A stretch of DNA of 13,043 nt from Actinomycetes bacterium (GTDB lineage Bacteria > Actinomycetota > Humimicrobiia > JAHJRV01). The stretch is from NCBI GenBank assembly GCA_030640275.1, contig DAOWJR010000015.1, positions 1 to 13,043 on the forward strand, read 5' to 3'. Shown in pieces: positions 8,028-13,043 of this stretch. Within the stretch, counting starts at the first letter, position 1, and every line of letters starts with the position of its first letter. The translations under genes and the position numbers were made by a program. The notes beneath the pieces were generated by a model. The model saw nothing but the letters and a program-made list of their open reading frames with translations, did no database searches and was not told where the DNA came from.

Positions 8028-8067
8028 AAATAAATAAGAGGGTAAATTTCCCTCTCTTTATTTATTT
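8028..8067 (-). terminator. hairpin terminator downstream of dciA
   Basis: In the minus-strand transcript, arms 8067-8050 and 8042-8028 form a stem. GAGAGGG/CCCTCTT closes a loop of 7 bases (six pairs), then a 3-base bulge, then nine A-U pairs. The downstream side continues as a U-rich run (UUAUUUAUUUUU). This is a plausible intrinsic terminator for the dciA message, placed before the gyrB promoter. The stem is G+C-rich only near the loop, so it may be leaky. Confidence 0.55.
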
Positions 8068-8152
8068 CTTTTAAAAATAATGTGAAAATCATTAAATAAA
8101 TTATATCATAAAATCATATATTTAGCCTTATAAATATTTAATAATAGAGTTT

Positions 8153-8180
8153 GTGAACTACCCCTACCTAAAGGAAGGAG
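8153..8180 (-). mobile_element. IS200/IS605-like right-end hairpin, no transposase (remnant)
   Basis: On the minus strand this reads CTCCTTCC-TTTA-GGTAGGGG followed directly by TAGTTCAC. The stem is eight positions with one T-T mismatch and one G-U pair around a TTTA loop. The pattern (hairpin with TTTA loop, then GTAGTTCAC/GTAGTTTAC) is what I recall at right ends of many IS200/IS605 elements and at the 3' end of the omega-RNA made with TnpB. No tnpA or tnpB frame is nearby: the preceding sequence is the 3' end of dciA, 18 bases away. It would therefore be a solitary, partly decayed end. A chance hairpin or a dciA 3' structure cannot be excluded. Confidence 0.42.
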
Positions 8181-8198
8181 TTTTGGGCGATCAATTCT

Positions 8199-8693
8199 TT
8201 ATTTGTCGGTATTTTCTCTTTTTGCTTGACTCTCCATCGCTTTTTCAAAGTGCTCCTTCAAATCTTCGTCCGGTATCTGCGAACTAATTTTATCAATCTC
8301 TTTCTTTTGATTTTCCGATAATTTATTTACTTTTGGGGCTATCTTTATCTCTTTAGTATCAATCTTTTTAAATAATCTACTGGATCTTGCGGGATAAAAT
8401 CTTATTTTATTAATAATATTCTTTTCTAAATATTTATTTATCCTATTTCTTATCTCTGGCTCCATCATCTGAAGTTCGTGTACCCATACTGAACTTGTTA
8501 CTTCAACATATAAAATTCCTTTTTTTACTTTGAATGGCTTTGCATGCCGAGCAATATCATTCCCAACAATATTTTCCCAGAAAACAACTGCTTTCCCCTG
8601 TTCAATACCTTTAATAACTCCCATCCTGCTGAGAATCGAAGGTAAAATTTCTCCTATTTTTTTCATGTTATTGCCAAACCTTGATTTTCCCAT
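8199..8693 (-). CDS. dciA: DUF721 protein, DciA-like replicative helicase loader
   Basis: DciA-type proteins bind the replicative helicase DnaB and help place it on DNA. They are the ancestral alternative to DnaC/DnaI loaders. The 164-residue protein carries the DUF721 fold in its first 100 residues: IGEILPSIL (13-21), a conserved Trp39 in VVFWENIVG, IARHAKPFKVKKGILYVEVTSSVWVHEL (47-74, Trp70) and IRNRINKYL (81-89). The C-terminal third is charged and looks disordered (lysine- and glutamate-rich), as in other members. The ATG start at 8693 lies 6 bases after the stop of the recF remnant, the spacing expected of the original recF-dciA operon. The ribosome site is only a weak AGAG. No helicase gene is in the window, so the loader role rests on the family and on its place next to gyrB-gyrA. 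Confidence 0.88.
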   Translation of the reverse strand: MGKSRFGNNMKKIGEILPSILSRMGVIKGIEQGKAVVFWENIVGNDIARHAKPFKVKKGILYVEVTSSVWVHELQMMEPEIRNRINKYLEKNIINKIRFYPARSSRLFKKIDTKEIKIAPKVNKLSENQKKEIDKISSQIPDEDLKEHFEKAMESQAKRENTDK

Positions 8694-8699
8694 TCTCTA

Positions 8700-8867
8700 C
8701 TAAATAAGTTGATATTTTAGACTTTTTGGTTTTTTACCCAATTTTTCATTATAGAAATTTAGTTCTGCGAATTTAAGAGAAAGTGCTATCATCCTTTGCT
8801 GCCCGCCTGATCCGTAATGCCTAACATCTTTTCCTCCAATAGTAATTTTAATATTCTTACAGAAGAA
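8700..8867 (-). pseudogene. recF: recF remnant (C-terminal ABC-signature region only)
   Basis: The minus-strand frame between an in-frame TAA (8870-8868) and TAG (8702-8700) has no start codon ahead of the homologous part. It encodes IKITIGGKDVRHYGSGGQQR followed by MIALSLKFAELNFYNEKLGKKP. This matches the RecF signature region (typically 'NGKDVRxFGSQGQQRTxALALKLAE...GExP'), the ABC-signature segment of this SMC-like repair ATPase. The Walker B segment (LLLDDVLSELD) that should follow is absent: the frame reads KSLKYQLI and stops. The N-terminal roughly 240 residues with Walker A are also gone. The stop lies 6 bases before dciA, as expected for the standard recF-dciA gene order. It cannot encode a working RecF. 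The identification rests on the motif and the location together. Confidence 0.8.
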
Positions 8868-9010
8868 TTAATAGACAAATTTACACTATCTAATTTACAA
8901 ATTTTTAATTAATATTGAAATTAAAAAATGTTTTTTAAATTTTTATTAATAATAGTATAATAGATTATAAAGAATATCATTATGTTGAATACGATTATAA
9001 TAAATATAAT

Positions 9011-9040
9011 TTGACTTTATAAAAAATATTCTATTATAAT
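9011..9040 (+). promoter_or_regulatory. sigma-70 promoter of oppA
   Basis: TTGACT (9011-9016) and a perfect TATAAT (9035-9040) are spaced by 18 bases. The expected transcription start is near 9047, leaving a leader of about 113 bases before the oppA ATG. This is the best promoter match in the window, oriented towards a gene with a strong ribosome site. Confidence 0.75.
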
Positions 9041-9041
9041 A

Positions 9042-9145
9042 AGTGGTTAATATTAAAAATCTTTATAAAAGGGGGTGCTATTAGAAAAATATATAATATA
9101 ACAGAAGTGGTAATAGTGGCGATTTTTTCTTTTGTAAAAACCACT
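9042..9145 (+). promoter_or_regulatory. repeated AGTGG motif in the oppA leader
   Basis: AGTGGTTAATA (9042-9052) overlaps the likely transcription start. AGTGGTAATAG (9106-9116) and AGTGGC (9115-9120) recur in the leader, and ACCACT (9140-9145) lies six bases before the GGAGG ribosome site. Either leader copy could pair with ACCACT, giving two alternative stems near the ribosome site. This could be an operator or a translational control structure, or it could be chance. No known riboswitch was recognised. Confidence 0.25.
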
Positions 9146-9159
9146 GAAAAGGAGGAAAA

Positions 9160-10764
9160 ATGAATTTTAAAAAAATTTTTTTCGTAAATATAATAATAAC
9201 CACTCTAATTGTAACTACCATTGTATTTACTGGCTGTCCCCCAGCAGAAGTAGCTGAAGAAACTACTCCAGAGGAAACTACTGAGGAAGTTGCTCCTGCA
9301 GAACCTCTTATTATTGGTACTACTGATTCAGTAACACAATTAGATCCAGCACAGACATACGATTTTCATACATGGGAGATATTTCACAACACAGCTGATA
9401 CTCTACTGACCTATATTGCTGGAACAACTGATCTTCAGCCAGGATTAGCAGAGGACATGCCTGAAGTTAGTGATGATGGACTTGGGTACACATTTAAGTT
9501 AAGAGAGGGACTGAAATTTACCGATGGAACCCCGTGTAATGCTGAAGCTGTTAAATGGTCAATTGATAGGGTTGTTGCATTAGAAGGAGATCCTAACTGG
9601 TTAGTAACTTCTTTTGTGGAAAGTGTTGAAGTTATAGATGAGCTAACTGTTAAATTTAAATTACTAGACCCTATTCCCTATTTCCCGCTCCTTGTAGCAA
9701 CTACACCTTATACTCCAATAAGTCCAAAGGCTTATCCAGAAAGTGAAATTGACTCAGATAACACATCTGCTGGTATTGGTTCTTACAAAATTACTAAGTG
9801 GGAAAGAGATGTGGAGATGGCATTAGAGGCAAATCCAGATTATTATGGAACACCTCCTGCATACAAGAATGTGATTGTTAAATATTTTGCAGATTCAACT
9901 ACAATGAGATTAGCCCTGGAAAATAAGGAGATAGATATAGCATGGAAAACCTTAGAACCTGTTGATTATGAAGATTTAGAGAAGAATCCAGATCTAACAA
10001 TTATTGAAGGACCTGGTGCCTATATCCGTTACATCTGCTTTAATACAACTACTGACCCGTACACTGATGTAAAAGTTAGAGAAGCAGTAGCTGCTGCAAT
10101 TGATAGAAATAAGATATCTGATGTTGTATTTATGGGTACACATGCTCCTCTGTATAGTATGGTTCCTATGGGAATGTGGAGCCACATTGATGCTTTTAAA
10201 GATGAATATGGGGAAAGAGGTTTAGAAAAGGCAATAAGTTTGTTAGAAGATGCTGGGTATAGTGAAGATAATCCACTTGAAACTGATCTCTGGTTTACAA
10301 CTGACCATTATGGTCCAACTGAAGATGATATAGCTTCTATTTTGAAAGATTCCTTAGAGGAGACAGGGATTTTTAAAGTCACTCTACAAAGTGCTGAGTG
10401 GGCAACCTATACTGAATATTTAGGTGGGGGTACAATGCCTTTGTTTCTACTCGGTTGGTATCCTGACTATCTTGATCCAGATAATTACACCTGGTCTTGG
10501 GGTCACTCAGAAGCCTCTGATGATATAGGAGTTTTTTATAGTAACCCAGAAATGGATGAACTTCTGGAGAAAGGACAGGTAACTACACCGCTAACGGGGG
10601 ATGAGAGAAAGGCTATTTATGAAGATGCTCAGAAACTATGGGCTAAGGAATGCCCGACAATACCGTTCACTCAGGGACAGCTTCTTGTTGTAGCACAAAA
10701 GAATGTATCTGGTATAAAACTTGATCCTACTATGTTCCTTCACTATTTCTTGCTTACCAAATAA
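9160..10764 (+). CDS. ABC transporter solute-binding lipoprotein, family 5 (peptide/nickel type)
   Basis: This is the extracytoplasmic solute receptor of an oligopeptide/dipeptide-type importer. The 534-residue protein opens with a lipoprotein signal: MNFKK, a hydrophobic stretch, then VFTGC with lipidated Cys26. An acidic Glu/Thr/Pro linker (27-48) follows and acts as a spacer from the membrane. The mature domain shows the family-5 pattern: a start-of-domain LDPAQTYD, LQPGLAEDMPEVSDDGLGYTFKLREGLKFTDGTP, the AVKWSIDRV helix, VKVREAVAAAIDRNKI, and LGWYPDYLDPDNY near the C-terminus. The start is fixed by GGAGG five bases before ATG 9160. The strong promoter and ribosome site suit a receptor needed in excess over the permease. 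The ligand cannot be read from sequence: peptides, sugars and metal complexes all occur in the family. oppB and oppC follow on the same strand. Confidence 0.93.
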   Translation: MNFKKIFFVNIIITTLIVTTIVFTGCPPAEVAEETTPEETTEEVAPAEPLIIGTTDSVTQLDPAQTYDFHTWEIFHNTADTLLTYIAGTTDLQPGLAEDMPEVSDDGLGYTFKLREGLKFTDGTPCNAEAVKWSIDRVVALEGDPNWLVTSFVESVEVIDELTVKFKLLDPIPYFPLLVATTPYTPISPKAYPESEIDSDNTSAGIGSYKITKWERDVEMALEANPDYYGTPPAYKNVIVKYFADSTTMRLALENKEIDIAWKTLEPVDYEDLEKNPDLTIIEGPGAYIRYICFNTTTDPYTDVKVREAVAAAIDRNKISDVVFMGTHAPLYSMVPMGMWSHIDAFKDEYGERGLEKAISLLEDAGYSEDNPLETDLWFTTDHYGPTEDDIASILKDSLEETGIFKVTLQSAEWATYTEYLGGGTMPLFLLGWYPDYLDPDNYTWSWGHSEASDDIGVFYSNPEMDELLEKGQVTTPLTGDERKAIYEDAQKLWAKECPTIPFTQGQLLVVAQKNVSGIKLDPTMFLHYFLLTK

Positions 10765-10800
10765 AAGAATTTAAAGAAGGTATATAGTAAGGATTTAAAA

Positions 10801-10840
10801 GGAAGGATTTTGACGGTTTTTTAGCTGTCAAAATCCTTCT
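10801..10840 (+). terminator. hairpin between oppA and oppB
   Basis: GAAGGATTTTGAC (10802-10814) is perfectly inverted at 10827-10839, 13 pairs. It extends by G-U and G-C pairs towards an 8-base loop, TTTTTTAG. It lies 37 bases after the oppA stop. The sequence that follows (TAATTTGAACTTCTTTT) is not a clean U-run. The hairpin is therefore more likely a partial terminator, or a 3' stabiliser of the oppA message, than a strict stop. Such structures commonly raise receptor over permease expression. Confidence 0.6.
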
Positions 10841-10936
10841 AATTTGAACTTCTTTTCATAATTTGATATATCTCTCGATATCCCTTAAAATATTTCAAAT
10901 TTAGTAATAAAGCCTTATTAAAAATTAACCTTAATT

Positions 10937-10966
10937 TTCATAATTAACCTATACATTCTATATAAT
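10937..10966 (+). promoter_or_regulatory. possible second promoter for oppB-oppC
   Basis: TTCATA (10937-10942) and TATAAT (10961-10966) are spaced by 18 bases and lie about 90 bases upstream of oppB, after the hairpin. The -35 is weak (four of six) and the DNA is very AT-rich, so chance is a real alternative. Confidence 0.28.
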
Positions 10967-11057
10967 TACAATAAGAATATTTAAATTTAATTAAAAGTAT
11001 TTATATTTGAAATTTTTAGTGACGTCTTTAAAATATTTTTAACTATTAAAAAGTAAT

Positions 11058-12074
11058 ATGAAATCCCTAAGAGCCTATATTATTACCAGAATATTTCTTA
11101 CAATACCTATGATTTTCATTTTAGTAACCTTGGTATTTTTAATAGTAAGAATTATGCCTGGTGATCCTGTGCGTGCTATGTTAAGACCAGGTGCACCCCA
11201 GGAATATGTTGACGATATAAAACATAGCCTGGGACTTGATAAACCTCTTTATATACAATACTTTGAATATCTATATAATCTTCTAAGAGGTGATTTAGGT
11301 GAATCTTTGGCTCCTGTTCGTGGAAGACCTATAGCAAAGGATTTAAGAGAAAAATTTCCAGCAACACTTGAGCTTAGTATTTTATCAATGACAATGAGTA
11401 TTCTTATCGGTATATTTACTGGAGCTTATTCAGCTCATAAAAGAAGAAGTTTTGCTGACTATGGATTTAGACTCTACGGAATAATAATTTACACCATCCC
11501 GGTTTTTTGGCTTGGCTTGATGTTGCAGTTATTTTTTGGAGTATATTTAAGATGGCTCCCCGTTTATGGAAGAATTGGAACAGGTTTAACTCCTGAAAAA
11601 ATAACGGGACTTTTTATATTAGATAGTATATTAACTGGCAATATGGTAAGTTTAGTAAGTGCAGTAAAGCATCTCATACTACCTTCTTTAACATTGGGGT
11701 TATATATTTCCGGAGTCTTTACCAGGTTAACAAGAACAAATATGTTGGATGTTTTAAGTCAAGATTTTATAACAGCAGCAAGAGCAAGGGGTCTCTCCGA
11801 AAGAGTTGTTGTTTATAAACATGCTTTAAAAAATGCACTTATTCCCATTATAACAATGCTGGGTTTACAATTCGCTCTCTTATTGGCTGGAGCAGTTTTA
11901 ACAGAGACTACCTTTTCATGGCCCGGCTTGGGAAGATTCCTGGTTGATAGGATTTTATACCGGGATTTTCCATCAATCCAGGGTAGTGTAGTTTTTATCG
12001 CAATTTTAGTAGCGGGTGTTAGCTTACTTGTTGATATTGTTTATTCTTATTTAGACCCAAGAATCAGATATTAA
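11058..12074 (+). CDS. ABC transporter permease, OppB/DppB family
   Basis: This is the first membrane subunit of the peptide-type importer. The 338-residue protein has the usual N-terminal helix (about 8-31), followed by the family's IMPGDPVRAML and an external segment with LGLDKPLYIQYFEYLYNLLRGDLGES. The BPD transmembrane core runs from about 100 to 333 with around five more helices. The cytoplasmic EAA-type loop (ITAARARGLSERVVVYKHAL, residues 238-257, continuing to IP) docks with the ATPase. ETTFSWPGLGRFLVD at 283-297 is also typical. The start at ATG 11058 gives the standard N-terminus, but no clear ribosome site precedes it (only AAAAAG), suggesting weak translation relative to oppA. It lies 293 bases downstream of oppA and 81 bases before oppC. 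Confidence 0.93.
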   Translation: MKSLRAYIITRIFLTIPMIFILVTLVFLIVRIMPGDPVRAMLRPGAPQEYVDDIKHSLGLDKPLYIQYFEYLYNLLRGDLGESLAPVRGRPIAKDLREKFPATLELSILSMTMSILIGIFTGAYSAHKRRSFADYGFRLYGIIIYTIPVFWLGLMLQLFFGVYLRWLPVYGRIGTGLTPEKITGLFILDSILTGNMVSLVSAVKHLILPSLTLGLYISGVFTRLTRTNMLDVLSQDFITAARARGLSERVVVYKHALKNALIPIITMLGLQFALLLAGAVLTETTFSWPGLGRFLVDRILYRDFPSIQGSVVFIAILVAGVSLLVDIVYSYLDPRIRY

Positions 12075-12155
12075 CGAAATTTAAATGAAAAATAAAATAT
12101 TTCTTCTTAGTTAAGTATGTTGAGACAAGAATATAATTTATTGCAAGGAAATTAA

Positions 12156-13037
12156 ATGGAAAAAGAAGATAAATTTTTTTCGCACAGATTATTCGGTTGG
12201 TTTATAAAAAGCGCAAAATGGTATGGTTCAGAATTCTATATAACTGTTATTGGTTGCATTATTATATTGGTTATAATAATTATTACAATATTTGCTCCCT
12301 TAATCTCACCTAATGATCCAATTAAATTTGTAGATAAGCCCTTTTTACCACCTAATTCTAATTTTTTTATGGGAACCGATAATTTGGGTAGAGATGTCTT
12401 TAGTAGGGTAATATATGGAGCGAGGATAGTTCTCTCAATAGCATTTTTATCCTCAATCTTTTCGGCACTGATAGGAGTACCACTTGGACTTCTCTCTGGT
12501 TTTATTGGTGGAAAAATTGATAGGATAATTTCTCTTATTATGGATAGCTTATATTCATTTCCGGGACTTATATTAGCAATTGCTATGGCGGCACTATTGG
12601 GTCCTGGAGTTATTAATATTTCTACTGCTATAGCATTTGTTTATATACCTACCTATTTCAGGATGTCTAGGGGGCATACTCTTTCAATTAAAGAAGAGTT
12701 GTATGTAGAAGCTGCTAAAAGTTTAGGCGCAAAACCATCAACAATTTTAATAAATTATATTTTCCCAAATGTAATACAATCTATAGTTGTTGTTTTTTCA
12801 CTTAATATAGCAGATGCAATTTTAACCGCGGCTGGTCTTAGCTTCTTAGGTCTTGGAATTCCACCTCCAACTCCTGATTGGGGCATGGATTTAAGTCAAG
12901 GAAAAGCATTTTTACCAAGTGGTAGTTGGTGGATAATAACATTTCCAGGAATAATGATATCTCTTACCACTTTAGGTTTTAGTATGATAGGTGAAGGATT
13001 AAATGAAATATTAAATCCAAGAATTACTGAACGTTAA
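12156..13037 (+). CDS. ABC transporter permease, OppC/DppC family
   Basis: This is the second membrane subunit, pairing with the OppB-like protein. The 293-residue protein has the OppC-type N-terminal helix (about 28-50) ending in APLISPNDPIKF. The signature MGTDNLGRDVFSRVIYGARI follows at 72-91. The transmembrane core includes the EAA loop VEAAKSLGAKPSTILINYIF (184-203) and continues to FPNVIQS. The C-terminal GLSFLGLGIPPPTPDWG is strongly conserved in the subfamily. The ATG at 12156 is preceded by AAGGA six bases upstream. The gene is complete, ending six bases before the window edge. The partner ATPase genes (OppD/OppF type) would be expected immediately to the right but are not in view. 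Confidence 0.94.
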   Translation: MEKEDKFFSHRLFGWFIKSAKWYGSEFYITVIGCIIILVIIIITIFAPLISPNDPIKFVDKPFLPPNSNFFMGTDNLGRDVFSRVIYGARIVLSIAFLSSIFSALIGVPLGLLSGFIGGKIDRIISLIMDSLYSFPGLILAIAMAALLGPGVINISTAIAFVYIPTYFRMSRGHTLSIKEELYVEAAKSLGAKPSTILINYIFPNVIQSIVVVFSLNIADAILTAAGLSFLGLGIPPPTPDWGMDLSQGKAFLPSGSWWIITFPGIMISLTTLGFSMIGEGLNEILNPRITER

Positions 13038-13043
13038 TAGATA

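Larger units (their letters stand above)
7823..8198. other. spacer between dciA and gyrB with terminator, promoter and IS-end-like hairpin
   Basis: This stretch separates dciA from gyrB, genes that are usually close together, and it is longer than typical. It contains an IS200/IS605-like end hairpin (8153-8180), a terminator-like hairpin (8028-8067) and a possible gyrB promoter (7887-7916), each listed separately. On the minus strand a 31-codon frame without a usual start codon (about 7972 down to 7880) has a protein-like look, but it is preceded by a stop and I cannot identify it. The rest is AT-rich and unremarkable. Confidence 0.6.
8694..9159. other. divergent spacer between dciA and oppA
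   Basis: No intact gene lies in these 466 bases. The dciA-proximal third is the recF remnant (8700-8867). From 8868 to about 9010 the DNA is nearly all A and T, with no convincing frame and no further recF similarity that I could read. The remainder is the oppA promoter and a leader of about 110 bases. No clear minus-strand promoter for dciA could be picked out, although several TATAAT-like hexamers exist at 8950-9000. Confidence 0.6.

Noticed and set aside
8880..9000. Further recF or dnaN coding remnants upstream of the recF scrap
   Set aside because: All minus-strand frames are broken by frequent stops in near-pure A+T sequence, and no RecF or DnaN motif could be read.
9075..9101. Possible leader peptide (GTG start after a G-run) in the oppA leader
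   Set aside because: The G-run overlaps the start codon, leaving no room for a ribosome site. The eight-codon product shows no regulatory codon pattern.

Overview
This window is AT-rich bacterial chromosome, by eye roughly two-thirds A+T. Protein-coding content is dense and codons end mostly in A or T. The genes are bacterial: DNA gyrase A and B, a DciA-type helicase loader and a lipoprotein-anchored peptide-type ABC transporter. They sit beside an RtcB RNA ligase and its partner archease, a pair best known from archaea but also found in many anaerobic and deep-branching bacteria. An uncultured AT-rich anaerobe (for example of the Atribacterota/JS1 type) would fit. That assignment is inference from overall character, not from a marker comparison.

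Left and central part (1-8867), all on the minus strand. Read in the direction of transcription, from high to low coordinates, it holds: a decayed C-terminal scrap of recF, dciA (DUF721), a spacer with an IS200/IS605-like end and a terminator hairpin, gyrB, gyrA, archease, a membrane-anchored SagB-like nitroreductase, a repeat-bearing spacer, a methylated-DNA-protein cysteine methyltransferase (ogt), an AT-rich spacer with a GC-rich island, and rtcB, which runs off the left edge. The order recF-dciA-gyrB-gyrA is the classic block downstream of dnaA-dnaN near many bacterial origins. Here the block is broken inside recF.

Right part (8868-13043), plus strand. A strong sigma-70-like promoter drives oppA (solute-binding lipoprotein). 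A hairpin and a possible second promoter follow, then oppB and oppC (the two permease subunits). ATPase subunits, if co-transcribed, lie beyond the right edge. The transporter is divergent from the recF remnant, so the replication block has been joined to an unrelated transport operon and recF was reduced to about 45 recognisable residues.

How the genes relate: GyrA and GyrB form the supercoiling enzyme, and DciA loads the replicative helicase. Archease and RtcB form an RNA repair or ligation pair, although three other protein genes separate them. The Opp proteins import a peptide-like or other small solute. The most unusual items are the recF scrap, the archease/rtcB linkage to the gyrase operon, an IS605-type right-end hairpin without a transposase, a dispersed-repeat copy of the 'CATTGCGAGGAGC' type, and a GC-rich island of unknown nature. 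I saw no CRISPR array, tRNA, rRNA or complete mobile element.
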